DNA from: Thermodesulfomicrobium sp. WS
GTDB taxonomy: Bacteria; Desulfobacterota; Desulfovibrionia; Desulfovibrionales; Desulfomicrobiaceae
Assembly (NCBI RefSeq): GCF_027925145.1
Contig: NZ_AP027130.1
Location: 930,001 to 994,000, forward strand
Length of the DNA: 64,000 bases
Direction: 5' to 3'
Part shown: piece by piece, positions 17,305 to 26,122 of the stretch
How positions within the stretch are numbered: position 1 is the stretch's first letter
Layout: every line of letters begins with the position of its first letter
Made by a program: the position numbers and the translations under genes
Notes under the pieces: model-generated
What the model was told of the DNA's origin: nothing
The model's database searches: none
The model's input: only the letters and a program-made list of their open reading frames with translations

Positions 17305-18579
17305 CTAGCGCGCCTGGATTTGGGTGATGTGCGGCAGGGATTTCACCAGGCTCAAGGCCAGGCGCAGTTGATTGTCCCGGCCAAGGATCTCCTGCACGTC
17401 GTTCTCCGGGCTTTTCCCAAGCTCCCCATTGGGGTTGTCCAAGTGGCGGGAGAGATCGGCTTCGCGGCGCAGCATGGAGCTCTCCTCTGCGCTCGTGGCG
17501 TTGGTCACCAAGGGGACCTCAATGTCCGGTTGGATCCCTTCGGCCTGAATGGAGCGGCCGCTTGGGGTATAGTAGAGGGCCACGGTGAGTTTGATGGCAG
17601 AGCCGTCGGCCAAGGGGATGATGGACTGCACCGAGCCCTTGCCGAAGGTCCGCTCGCCGACGATGATGGCACGTTTGCGGTCCTGCAGGGCGCCGGCCAC
17701 GATTTCCGAGGCCGATGCCGAACCGGCATTGACCAGGACTACCATAGGGCAGGTGATATCCGTGCTTTGGGCCGTGGCCAGCTCGTCTTGACGGCTTTGC
17801 GGATCTCGGCCCTGGGTGTAGACGATGAGACCATCGCGCAGAAAGGTATCACTGACGGACACGGCTTGATCCAGCAGGCCGCCGGGATTGTTGCGTAAAT
17901 CGAGGACAATCCCTTGGAGTGGGGTCTTGGTGGTGTATTCCCGCAGCTTCTTGTGCAGGTCCGCCGTGGTGGTGGCTTTGAAGTCGGTGATGCGCACCAG
18001 GAGGTATCCAGGTTCGAGCTCCCGGGTCTTGACGCTCACCAAGGGGATGATGCCGCGCACGATGGTGACTTTCTCCGGGGCCTTGGAGTCGGTATGGAGG
18101 ATGGTGAGGGTGACGCTGGTATCCTTGGGGCCACGAATCTTGGACACCGCGTCCTCGATACTCATGTCCGACGTGGATTCGCCGTTGATTTCCAGGATAA
18201 TGTCTCCGGCGCGCAGTCCAGCCTGAGCCGCTGGCGTATCCTCGATGGGGGCGATGACCGTGAGCCGGCGATCACGGACGCCGATTTGGATGCCGATGCC
18301 GCCGAATTCTCCCTGGAACTCCTCCTGCATCATCTTGAACTTGTCGAGATCGATGAAGGCGGAATGGGGATCAATGGCCCCCAGCATCCCTTGGATCGCC
18401 CCGTGGATGAGATCGGTGCGGTTGACGGGCTGAACGTAATTTTTTTCAATGAGGTCGAGTGTTTGGCTGAATTGTTTGAGGGCCTGATATTGATCGGCGT
18501 CCCGGGCGAGACTTTGGGCCGGGGTGCCGGCCAGGATGAAGAGCAGAGCCATGGCTCCGATGCCATGCATAAGGCGCAT
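17305..18579 (-). CDS. ctpA: S41 family C-terminal processing peptidase
   Basis: Exported serine protease with a Ser/Lys dyad. The 424-residue product has a signal peptide (residues 1-25), an S41 N-terminal helical part, a PDZ domain near 95-180 (GIGIQIGVRD...GDIILEING), and the protease core with the catalytic Ser in GSASASE (about 288) and the Lys in GERTFGKG about 25 residues later. The start at 18579 has AAGGAGGA and is preferred to the longer frame, whose extra 107 residues are not natural protein. It sits between the EnvC-like and YibQ-like genes. Confidence 0.94.
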   Translation of the reverse strand: MRLMHGIGAMALLFILAGTPAQSLARDADQYQALKQFSQTLDLIEKNYVQPVNRTDLIHGAIQGMLGAIDPHSAFIDLDKFKMMQEEFQGEFGGIGIQIGVRDRRLTVIAPIEDTPAAQAGLRAGDIILEINGESTSDMSIEDAVSKIRGPKDTSVTLTILHTDSKAPEKVTIVRGIIPLVSVKTRELEPGYLLVRITDFKATTTADLHKKLREYTTKTPLQGIVLDLRNNPGGLLDQAVSVSDTFLRDGLIVYTQGRDPQSRQDELATAQSTDITCPMVVLVNAGSASASEIVAGALQDRKRAIIVGERTFGKGSVQSIIPLADGSAIKLTVALYYTPSGRSIQAEGIQPDIEVPLVTNATSAEESSMLRREADLSRHLDNPNGELGKSPENDVQEILGRDNQLRLALSLVKSLPHITQIQAR

Positions 18580-18628
18580 ACATTCCTCCTTGGAGAGGGA
18601 AAATACGAAAGCTGCCATAACCACACCG

Positions 18629-19717
18629 TCACAGAGGAGCGAGCCATTCCAGCGGGTTGAGGGCTTGGGCGCCGGAGCGCAGTTCAAAACGCACGCCCGG
18701 CCCCTTGACCTTGGGGGAAAACCCACAGCGTCCCAATGCCGTTCCTTGCGTGACCGCCTGGCCTTCCTCCACACTGGGGTCCGCCAAAAAAGCGTAGACC
18801 GAATAATATGTTTCTCCGTGGTAGACAATGACCACGTGTCCCAGACCTCGCAGGGTGTCGCTGTGCACCACCTTGCCCGCGGCAATGGCCCGAACCGCAT
18901 CGCCGTCTTTGGCGGCGATGTCGATACCGGTCACCGGCGGGGATGCCTTGGGGGCGAACCGGTTGATGACCCGTCCTTGGACGGGCCAGGGAAGCTTGCC
19001 CTTGGCAGCGGAGATCTTCTGCGCTGCCTCCAGGGCGGCCTTGCGCCGGAGGTCTTCCAGGGCCGCCAGCAGGGACCCGAGCTGCGCTTCCCCCTCCAGG
19101 CGCTGGGCGCGCAGTTTTTCCGCCTCCTTGACCTGGGCCAGGCGCTGGCGGGTGATGTCATCTTTGATGGCAGCGAGGCGTTTGCCTTGGGCTTCGAGCT
19201 CGGCTGAGGCCGCACGCACGGCTTCGGTCTGGGTGGAGAGGGCCGCCTGCTCATGGGCGAGCTGGGCGCGGTTTTGCCGCAGCTCCTGCAGCACTGCCGC
19301 CAGCCAGGTGCTTTCCCGGTCCGCCTCGGCCCAGGTTTCCGCGCGCAGCGATTTGAGGCGCATGGTTGCGGTCCACAAGACCCGGGTGAGCTCCGAGGCG
19401 CGCCTTGCCAATTGGTCGTGGCGGGACTGGATTTGGGCGAGTTGCGCCTCCAGATCTCTTTTGCGTCCCTGGGTGGCTTCCCATGCCTTTTGGGCCTCGG
19501 CGAGTTGCTCTTCAAGGGCGCGGATTTTGGCGTCCAAACGTTTGAGCTCCGCCTGAACCGCTGCCTCCCTGCGTTTGGTCTCTTCCAGCGCCTGGCGTTG
19601 GGCCTCGATTTGCTGTTGGGTGCCGCGGAGCTTTTCTTGGGTCGTGGAAGCCCCCATGGCCACAGCGGCAGCCAGGCAGAAGCACAGCGCGAAGAGGCAG
19701 ATGCAGCGGTACGGCAT
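18629..19717 (-). CDS. EnvC-like murein hydrolase activator with degenerate LytM domain
   Basis: The 362-residue exported protein has a signal peptide to about residue 23, long coiled coils (about 25-245) and a C-terminal LytM/M23 domain. The zinc ligands of active M23 enzymes are missing: the His before GIDIAA is absent, and the HxH of the last motif is replaced in GVRFELR. This matches EnvC, which activates amidases without cutting peptidoglycan itself. The start at 19717 is the best fit to a signal peptide; its ribosome site is weak. The ctpA gene follows after 49 bases. Confidence 0.88.
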   Translation of the reverse strand: MPYRCICLFALCFCLAAAVAMGASTTQEKLRGTQQQIEAQRQALEETKRREAAVQAELKRLDAKIRALEEQLAEAQKAWEATQGRKRDLEAQLAQIQSRHDQLARRASELTRVLWTATMRLKSLRAETWAEADRESTWLAAVLQELRQNRAQLAHEQAALSTQTEAVRAASAELEAQGKRLAAIKDDITRQRLAQVKEAEKLRAQRLEGEAQLGSLLAALEDLRRKAALEAAQKISAAKGKLPWPVQGRVINRFAPKASPPVTGIDIAAKDGDAVRAIAAGKVVHSDTLRGLGHVVIVYHGETYYSVYAFLADPSVEEGQAVTQGTALGRCGFSPKVKGPGVRFELRSGAQALNPLEWLAPL

Positions 19718-19749
19718 GGAGAGCCCCTGAGCACGCCCTGCCCTTGGGG

Positions 19750-20394
19750 TCAAGATGAAGGAAGGAGCGGGGCGAGCGGGCAGAGGGCGCAGCGGGGCTT
19801 GGCGCGGCACCATTCTTTGGCCGTGCGCACGATAAGCGCATGGAATTCTTTGTACAGCTGGACGTCTGCGGTGAGGGCGTCTGCAAAATAGGCGCGCAGG
19901 TCCTCGTAGCTGATGTCTTCAGGAACGAGGCCGTGGCGGTGGAAGATACGCCGGGTGTAGGCGTCTACCACGAAGCTGGGGATCTCCAGGGCGTAGAGCA
20001 GGATGGAGTCCGCAGTCTCCGGGCCGATGCCCGAGACCTCGAGCAGACGCTCGCGGATGTGCGGGACTTGGCGCAAGGCGAGGATATCGCCGCCGTGGTG
20101 TTGCAGAAAGGTGAGAAAATGCCGGAGCCGTTTGGCCTTGACCCGAAAGTAGCCTGCAGGGCGGATGAGTTCGGCCAGGTGCGCTTCGGGCAGGGCGAGC
20201 ATGGCGGCCGGAGAGAGGACGTCCGCGGCCTTGAGGGCAGCGATGGCCCGCTCTACGTTGGTCCAGGCCGTATTCTGGGTGAGGATGGCGCCCACCGCCA
20301 CCTCGAACGGGGTTTCGGCCGGCCACCAACCGCTTTCGCCCAGGGCGGCGAGCATGGTCTCGAAGTACTGACGCAGCAGGGGTTCGCGGCGCAT
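19750..20394 (-). CDS. Endonuclease III-like HhH-GPD DNA glycosylase
   Basis: The 214-residue base-excision repair protein has the helix-hairpin-helix VSGIGPETADSIL and the catalytic Asp in FVVDAYTRRI. Two departures from endonuclease III are visible. The Lys of the hairpin (GxGxKTA) is Glu here, so lyase activity may be lost. The C-terminal Fe-S motif has three Cys (CRAKPRCALC) but lacks the fourth, the chain ending in PLAPLLPSS. The start at 20394 overlaps the prmA stop by one base (TAATG). Confidence 0.85.
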   Translation of the reverse strand: MRREPLLRQYFETMLAALGESGWWPAETPFEVAVGAILTQNTAWTNVERAIAALKAADVLSPAAMLALPEAHLAELIRPAGYFRVKAKRLRHFLTFLQHHGGDILALRQVPHIRERLLEVSGIGPETADSILLYALEIPSFVVDAYTRRIFHRHGLVPEDISYEDLRAYFADALTADVQLYKEFHALIVRTAKEWCRAKPRCALCPLAPLLPSS

Positions 20395-21245
20395 TAGGCG
20401 GTACGGAAGACGAGGCTTGCCCACTCGCCTTGGGTGTGGCGCTGCGGGGAGGGAAGTCCCAGGTCGGTGTAGGCGGTTTCCACGGCAAGGGCCTGCTCGC
20501 CGGCGAGGATGCCCGAGAGGATCAAAATCCCGCCAGGCAGGAGGCGGGCCGTGATGTCGCGCGCCATGTCGATCAAGGGGGCGGCGAGGATATTGGCGAG
20601 CACCAGATGGAAGTGGGCGGCTGGGGCGTCCGTGATGGTCCCGGTGCGGACTTCCACGCCCTGGGCCTTGTTGACGGCGAGGTTTTCCGCGGCGTTGTCC
20701 ACGGCCACGGAGTCGATGTCCAGGGCCAGGCCGGTGAGCCCCAGACGGCTTGCGGCCAAGGCCAGGATGCCTGAGCCCGTGCCGAGGTCGAGGAAACGCT
20801 GCCCTGGAGCGATGGCCCCTTCCTGGGCAAGGGCGTCCAGGGCCTCCAGGCAGAGGGCGGTGGTGGCGTGGTGGCCGGTGCCGAAGGCCATCTTGGGTTC
20901 GATGACCAGGGTCCAAGGTCCGGCGTGCTCCGCCGCCAACCACGAGGGAACCACCGTAAAGCGCCCGATGGACAAGGGGGAGAAAAATTGCCGCCAGGCG
21001 GCGTTCCAGTCGGCATTGTCCACGGAAGTGGTGGATACTTCCACTGCCGGGCACACTTCGCACAGGGCGGCGTGGAGGTGGGCGGCGTGTTCGGGGAGCG
21101 TGCTGTGCACCACCAGGTGGCGCACGCCATCGCGCATGCCTTCGTCTTCCCAGCCCCAGGAGGCGTGGAGGGCCAGGACCATGGTGACCATGTCTTCGCA
21201 GGAGGGGGGAAAGGCCACATGAATACGGGTGAGTTTATCGGTCAT
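20394..21245 (-). CDS. prmA: Ribosomal protein L11 methyltransferase
   Basis: A 283-residue SAM-dependent methyltransferase with the motif FLDLGTGSGILALAASRLG, the upstream family block EPKMAFGTGHHATT and the NILAAPL motif of PrmA. The start at 21245 overlaps the ABC permease stop by 11 bases. It probably modifies L11 on lysines; that is known for the family. Confidence 0.92.
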   Translation of the reverse strand: MTDKLTRIHVAFPPSCEDMVTMVLALHASWGWEDEGMRDGVRHLVVHSTLPEHAAHLHAALCEVCPAVEVSTTSVDNADWNAAWRQFFSPLSIGRFTVVPSWLAAEHAGPWTLVIEPKMAFGTGHHATTALCLEALDALAQEGAIAPGQRFLDLGTGSGILALAASRLGLTGLALDIDSVAVDNAAENLAVNKAQGVEVRTGTITDAPAAHFHLVLANILAAPLIDMARDITARLLPGGILILSGILAGEQALAVETAYTDLGLPSPQRHTQGEWASLVFRTA

Positions 21246-21975
21246 GGCTGGTACGGGCTTGGTAGCGGGCCATGCGCCGCTCCAGACGGCGGGAGAAGGC
21301 CGTGAGCACCCAGCAGATGGCGAAGTAGAGCAGCGCAATGGCGAGGAAGATCTCCATGGGCGCTTTCATGGTGCGGGTGTAGACGTGGCGCGCGGCCAAG
21401 GTGAGTTCGTTGACGTTGATGATCATGGCCAGCGAGGTATCCTTGGTGAGGGATACGAACTGGTTGACGAATGACGGGATCATGTTGCGCAGGGCCTGGG
21501 GGAGGATGATGTGCACCATGGCCTGGGTATGGGAAAGGCCGGAGCCCCGGGCCGCCTCCATCTGCCCTTTGGGGATGGCGAGCACGCCGGCGCGCACGAT
21601 TTCCGCGATATAGGCGCCGGTGAAGACGATGAAGGCCGCAATGGCGCTTTCCGTTTCCGGGACGCTTTGGTTCATGAGCAGCGGGGCGAAGAAGTAGAAC
21701 CAGAAGATCACCATCAACAGCGGCGTGCCGCGGATGATCTCAATATAGATCAGCGCCGGCCAGGAGAGCCATGGCCGCTTGGAAAGGCGCATGAGTCCGG
21801 CGGCAAGGCCGATCCAAAAGGCGCCGAAGATGCCGATGACGGCCATGACGATGCTCATGGCAAGCCCGCCCAGAGGACCTTGGGGGTAGGCTCCCACCAG
21901 CAGGTAGTCGAAATTTTTCCACACCACGCCCCAGTTGGCGAACAGCCCCGAAAACCACTGCCAGAAATGCTCCAT
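21235..21975 (-). CDS. Polar amino-acid ABC transporter permease
   Basis: A 246-residue inner-membrane permease of the His/Glu/Gln transporter family, with several hydrophobic segments and the EAA-loop region (GQMEAARGSGLSHTQAM...LPQALRNMIPSF). The start at 21975 has GGAGGACGG directly upstream; the longer frame is not supported. It pairs with the permease at 21986-22690 from the same operon, giving a heterodimeric channel. The substrate is probably an acidic or amide amino acid, by family resemblance only. Confidence 0.92.
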   Translation of the reverse strand: MEHFWQWFSGLFANWGVVWKNFDYLLVGAYPQGPLGGLAMSIVMAVIGIFGAFWIGLAAGLMRLSKRPWLSWPALIYIEIIRGTPLLMVIFWFYFFAPLLMNQSVPETESAIAAFIVFTGAYIAEIVRAGVLAIPKGQMEAARGSGLSHTQAMVHIILPQALRNMIPSFVNQFVSLTKDTSLAMIINVNELTLAARHVYTRTMKAPMEIFLAIALLYFAICWVLTAFSRRLERRMARYQARTSHDR

Positions 21976-21985
21976 CTCCGTCCTC

Positions 21986-22690
21986 CTACCGCCTGCTGCC
22001 GATGTGTAAGCAATGCTTGTTGTACTGGTTGATGATGAAGGACACCAGCAGGGACAACGACAGGTAAATGAGGGTGGAAACCGTGAAGGCCTCAAAACCG
22101 TGGAAGGTGTGCGCCTCCACCTGACGGGCCATGTAGGTGAGTTCCATGACGCCGATGGTCATGGCCAGGGAGGAGTTCTTGATGAGATTGAGAAACTGGC
22201 TGATGAGCGGTGGGATGATGATGCGAAAGGCTTGCGGAAGGATGACATAGCGCATTGCTTGGATAAAGGTCAGGCCGGTGGCGCGGGATGCTTCCAGTTG
22301 CGTTTTGGGGATGGAAAGAATTCCGGAACGGAGTTCCTCAGCGATAAAGGCCGCTGTGTACGTGGAAAGGGCGATGATCGCCGTGGCGAATTCGATGTTT
22401 TGCTGGTAGAGCCACTTCTTGAAAAATTCTGGGAAAACGGGGTCAGACCCAAAATACCAGAAAAAGATCTGCACCATGAGCGGGGTGTTGCGGAAAAACT
22501 CCACATACCCTGCAGAAAACCATACGAGCGGCCGTACCCGGGACAGACGCAGCACGGTGAGGAGCGTCCCCAGGAGCAGGGCAAAAAAAATGGAAATGCC
22601 GGAGAGCTCCAGCGTGACGGTAAGACCGTCCACGAACCAGCGGCCGTACTCGCCGGAAAAAATCAGGGCCCAATTGAAGGTATAGTTCAT
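21986..22690 (-). CDS. Polar amino-acid ABC transporter permease
   Basis: A 234-residue permease of the same family with the EAA loop around TQLEASRATGLTFIQAM and five or so membrane segments. It is separated from its binding protein gene by 58 bases containing a hairpin and lies 10 bases before the second permease. Confidence 0.93.
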   Translation of the reverse strand: MNYTFNWALIFSGEYGRWFVDGLTVTLELSGISIFFALLLGTLLTVLRLSRVRPLVWFSAGYVEFFRNTPLMVQIFFWYFGSDPVFPEFFKKWLYQQNIEFATAIIALSTYTAAFIAEELRSGILSIPKTQLEASRATGLTFIQAMRYVILPQAFRIIIPPLISQFLNLIKNSSLAMTIGVMELTYMARQVEAHTFHGFEAFTVSTLIYLSLSLLVSFIINQYNKHCLHIGSRR

Positions 22691-22713
22691 GAGCGTCTAC
22701 GGAGCGAGGTTAC

Positions 22714-22733
22714 GGGCGGCCCCAAGGCCGCCC
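22714..22733 (-). other. Intercistronic hairpin after the amino-acid binding protein gene
   Basis: GGGCGGCC pairs with GGCCGCCC around a four-base loop. No T tract follows on the minus strand, so it is more likely an mRNA-stabilising or partial read-through element than a full terminator. It would raise the amount of binding protein over permease, as is known for such operons. Confidence 0.55.
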
Positions 22734-22748
22734 GGGATGCGTTGGGCC

Positions 22749-23567
22749 TTAGGGCCAGATTTCCATGGTCCAGTTGAGCGGCAGCGGGAACTTGGTGTCC
22801 GGGCCGAACCACTTGGCATAGATTTGCTGATATTCTCCGGACTTCCACATCTCCATGAGGGTGATGTTGACAAAATCGCGAAAATCCGAGTCGTTTTCCG
22901 GCAGGCCGATGCCGTAGGGTTCTGCCGCAATGTCTTCGCCCACGATAATCCACTGTTCTGGATGGTCGTCGGAGTTGCGGATGCCGAGCAAAATGGGGGC
23001 ATCGGTGGTTACGGCCGCCACTTTGCCTTGCTTGAGGGCGAGGAAGGCCTCGGGGTAGGTCTCAAAGGACACCACCGTGCACTCCGGCTGGGCCTTCTTG
23101 ATGTTCTGCTCCGACGTGGAACCCTTGGCCGATCCCACCTTCTTGCCCGCGAGATCCGCCACGGATTTGATGCCCGAGTCTTTGTGCACCAGGAGCTTTT
23201 GGGTGGCGGGGAAATAGGTGATGGAGAAGTCGATCTTTTCCTCGCGCTCGATCTTGTGGGTCATGGTGGCGGCGATGAGGTCGATGGCGCCCTGCTCGAG
23301 CATGGGGATGCGGGTGGCGGAGGTCACGGGCTTGAGTTCCAGTCCCACGCCCAGCTTCTTGGCCAGGGCGGCGCAGATGTCGATCTCGAAGCCGACGATC
23401 TGGCGCGTCTGCTCGTCCACGTAGCCAAAAGGCGGCTGGGAGTCTTTGACGCCGGCGATGAGTTTGCCGCGGCTTTTCACCTCGTCCAGTTTGCCGGCAT
23501 GGGCCGCGCTTGCGCCCAAGGCCAGGGCGGCAAGGATCACCAATGTCCGCTGCCAAAATCCGTTCAT
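22749..23567 (-). CDS. Periplasmic amino-acid binding protein
   Basis: A 272-residue family 3 solute-binding protein with a cleavable signal peptide ending near ASAAHA (residue 24) and the family block IAGVKDSQPPFGYVD...VGFEIDICAALAKKLG. It gives specificity to the ABC transporter encoded around it. Ligand not certain; glutamate/aspartate-type by resemblance. Confidence 0.93.
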   Translation of the reverse strand: MNGFWQRTLVILAALALGASAAHAGKLDEVKSRGKLIAGVKDSQPPFGYVDEQTRQIVGFEIDICAALAKKLGVGLELKPVTSATRIPMLEQGAIDLIAATMTHKIEREEKIDFSITYFPATQKLLVHKDSGIKSVADLAGKKVGSAKGSTSEQNIKKAQPECTVVSFETYPEAFLALKQGKVAAVTTDAPILLGIRNSDDHPEQWIIVGEDIAAEPYGIGLPENDSDFRDFVNITLMEMWKSGEYQQIYAKWFGPDTKFPLPLNWTMEIWP

Positions 23568-23589
23568 GGTACGCTCCTTTGGTTGGGGG

Positions 23590-24318
23590 TTAGAGGATTT
23601 CCTTCAAAAACGCCTTGGTGCGTTCGTGCTGCGGACTCGTGAAGAAGTGCTCCGGGGTGCCGCGTTCGAGGATCTCGCCGTGGTCCATGAAGATGACCCG
23701 GTCCGCCACTTCCCGGGCAAAGCCCATCTCGTGGGTGACGCAGAGCATGGTCATACCCTCTCGGGCCAGATCCTTCATGACGCTCAGCACCTCGTTGATC
23801 ATCTCCGGGTCCAGGGCGGAGGTGGGTTCGTCAAAGAGCATGATCTTGGGCTTCATGGCCAGGGCCCGGGCAATGGCCACCCGCTGCTGCTGGCCGCCGG
23901 AGAGCTCCACCGGATACTTGTGGGCCTGGTTGCCGATGCCCACGCGCTCCAAAAGGGCAAGGGCTGTGGCCTCGGCCTCGTCTCGAGGGATCTTTTTCAC
24001 CTTCATGGGCGCCAAGGTGATGTTTTTCAGCACCGTGAGGTGGGGATAGAGATTGAACTGCTGGAAGACGATGCCGATTTCCGCGCGCAGTTGGTTGATG
24101 TCCTGATCTTTGGCATGGATGTTCTTGCCTTCGATGAGGATCTCGCCTTGGTCGATCTCTTCGAGGCGGTTGACGCAGCGCACCAGGGTGGACTTGCCGG
24201 AGCCGCTGGGGCCGCAGATGACGAGCACCTCGCCTTTCTCGACGCTTTCATTGATGTTCTTGAGGACATGGAAGTCCCCGTACCATTTATGGACGTTGTG
24301 GATCTCGATCATGGGCAT
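23590..24318 (-). CDS. Amino-acid ABC transporter ATP-binding protein
   Basis: A 242-residue ATPase with Walker [11 protein letters not shown], signature [15 protein letters not shown], Walker [13 protein letters not shown] and the switch His in CVTHE. The start is put at 24318; a second ATG at 24312 is equally possible because the ribosome site (GAGAAAC) is weak. It is the first gene of the transporter unit, 91 bases after argD. Confidence 0.94.
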   Translation of the reverse strand: MPMIEIHNVHKWYGDFHVLKNINESVEKGEVLVICGPSGSGKSTLVRCVNRLEEIDQGEILIEGKNIHAKDQDINQLRAEIGIVFQQFNLYPHLTVLKNITLAPMKVKKIPRDEAEATALALLERVGIGNQAHKYPVELSGGQQQRVAIARALAMKPKIMLFDEPTSALDPEMINEVLSVMKDLAREGMTMLCVTHEMGFAREVADRVIFMDHGEILERGTPEHFFTSPQHERTKAFLKEIL

Positions 24319-24364
24319 GGTGTTTCTCAAAAATGAAAAAAATCGTTCCGAGTATGCAGGATGC

Positions 24365-24393
24365 TTGCTACAAGGAGTTGCGGGTACTGTCAA
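24365..24393 (-). promoter_or_regulatory. Candidate sigma-70 promoter for the amino-acid transporter operon
   Basis: A perfect TTGACA (complement of 24388-24393) and, 17 bases on, TAGCAA (complement of 24365-24370), 47 bases before the ATPase start. The -10 is a weak match. Confidence 0.35.
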
Positions 24394-24409
24394 ACGAGGC
24401 TGGATTCCT

Positions 24410-25615
24410 TCAGGCCGAGGTGGCGGCCAGGGCCTCTTCCAGGGCGGTGCAAAAACCTTCCAGGTGGGACTCGTCCACGATGAGCGGCGGCAGCAACCGC
24501 AATACCGTCTCTTGGGTGAGGTTCACGAGATAGCGGCGGGCCAGAAGCTCCTGCCAGACGGCCTTGCCCGGAGTCGTGAGCTCGATGCCTACCATGAGGC
24601 CTGCGCCGCGCACTTCCTGGATGCGGCCCGGGTGCTTTTGCGCCACGGCCTGCAGGCGCTCCTTGAGCCACGTGCCCAGCCGGGCGGCGCGGGCCACCAG
24701 GCCGTCGCGCTCGATGATGTCGAGCACCGTGGCGGCCACGCGGCTCACCAGGGCGTTGCCGCCAAAGGTGGTGCCGTGGCTGCCGGCGGGAAAGCCTTGG
24801 GCTATCTGGGCGGTGGTCAGCACGGCCCCCATGGGCAGGCCGCCGGCAATGCCTTTGGCAATGGTTATGATGTCCGGGGTAAGGCCAAGGCCCTGGTAGG
24901 CCCAGAAGTGTCCGGTGCGGCCCATGCCGGTCTGGATCTCGTCGCAGATAAGGAGCACCCCCCGCTCGCGGCAGAGGCGTTGCATGGCTGCGGCGTAGTC
25001 CGCCGGCAGCGGACGTACCCCGCCTTCTCCTTGGATGGGCTCCACGAGCACGGCCGCGGTGTGCTCGTCCATGGCGGCCGCAAGGGCGTCGGCGTCGCCG
25101 AAGGGCACGGTGGTGAAGCCCTCGGGCAGGGGGCCAAAGCCGATCTTGACCTTGTCTTGACCGGTGGCCGTGAGTGTCGCCAGGGTGCGGCCATGAAAAG
25201 AGCCCGCGAGGGTGATGATGCGAAAGCGGTCTTGTCCGCGCACTTCGCGCATGAAGCGGCGTGCGAGCTTGATGGCCCCTTCGTTGGCCTCGGCGCCGGA
25301 GTTGCAGAAGAAGGCCCGCTCCATGCCCGGGGCGGTGGCCAGGAGTTTTTCCGCCAGGACGAGCTGCGCTTCGTGGTACAGGAGGTTGGAGACGTGGACC
25401 ACCGTGCCGGCCTGGGCGCAGATGGCGGCGGTCACCTCGGGGTGGCAATGGCCCAGGGCGCACACCGCGATGCCGGAGAGCAGATCCGTGTAGCGCTCCC
25501 CTTCCGGGGTGTAGAGGTCCATGCCTTCTGCCCAGGCCACCGCCAGAGGGTAGCGGGCATAGGTGGGACACAAGAGTTGAGCCTCGCGCTCCATGAGTTG
25601 GGAAGAAGTCATCAT
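24410..25615 (-). CDS. argD: Acetylornithine aminotransferase
   Basis: A class III PLP aminotransferase of 401 residues in arginine synthesis. It has [18 protein letters not shown], the PLP-aspartate block [13 protein letters not shown] and the Schiff-base Lys in [14 protein letters not shown]. Two adjacent ATG codons (25615, 25612) are possible starts. The gene lies 18 bases after dut. It could also use succinyl-diaminopimelate precursors, as known for ArgD enzymes. Confidence 0.92.
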   Translation of the reverse strand: MMTSSQLMEREAQLLCPTYARYPLAVAWAEGMDLYTPEGERYTDLLSGIAVCALGHCHPEVTAAICAQAGTVVHVSNLLYHEAQLVLAEKLLATAPGMERAFFCNSGAEANEGAIKLARRFMREVRGQDRFRIITLAGSFHGRTLATLTATGQDKVKIGFGPLPEGFTTVPFGDADALAAAMDEHTAAVLVEPIQGEGGVRPLPADYAAAMQRLCRERGVLLICDEIQTGMGRTGHFWAYQGLGLTPDIITIAKGIAGGLPMGAVLTTAQIAQGFPAGSHGTTFGGNALVSRVAATVLDIIERDGLVARAARLGTWLKERLQAVAQKHPGRIQEVRGAGLMVGIELTTPGKAVWQELLARRYLVNLTQETVLRLLPPLIVDESHLEGFCTALEEALAATSA

Positions 25616-25633
25616 GTGGTCATCATCCTTGGG

Positions 25634-26122
25634 TTAGTGGGTTCCGGTATGACCGAAGCCGCCGGCGCCGCGCTCGGTGGGGGTGAGCTCGGACACGGGG
25701 ATGCACTGCACCGGAATCACGGGTTGGAAGACGAGCTGGGCGATGCGCATGCCTTGGGTGACGGTGCGCGGCTCCTGCGAGAGGTTGAGGAGCATCACCG
25801 TGATTTCACCGCGAAAATCCGGGTCGATGACGCCAACGCCCTGGGCCACCACCAGGCCTTGCCGGGCGCCGAGGCCGCTTCGGGAATAGACAAAACCTGC
25901 CACCCCCGGCATGAGAGGCTCCACAGCGATACCTGTAGGGAAAGGGTGGCGTGCCCCTGGGACAAGCGTAATCGTCGCTTCTGCCATGCAGGCGCGAAGG
26001 TCGAGGCCGCACGATCCGGCGGTGGCCGGACAGAGCCCTGCAGCGCCGTAGAGCGAGGAGAAAAAGCGGACTCGTACGGGGCAGGGTGCTTCCGGGAATG
26101 TGGACCAAGAAGGAGAATGCAT
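25634..26122 (-). CDS. dut: dUTP diphosphatase
   Basis: Hydrolyses dUTP to dUMP. The five family motifs are present: AGSCGLDLRA, YSRSGLGARQGL, GVGVIDPDFRGEI, RIAQLVF and ERGAGGFGHTG. The ATG at 26122 gives 162 residues, about 15 more at the N-terminus than usual; no ATG, GTG or TTG lies in frame between it and the conserved part. This start codon overlaps the start codon of the divergent glgP gene by two bases. Confidence 0.9.
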   Translation of the reverse strand: MHSPSWSTFPEAPCPVRVRFFSSLYGAAGLCPATAGSCGLDLRACMAEATITLVPGARHPFPTGIAVEPLMPGVAGFVYSRSGLGARQGLVVAQGVGVIDPDFRGEITVMLLNLSQEPRTVTQGMRIAQLVFQPVIPVQCIPVSELTPTERGAGGFGHTGTH

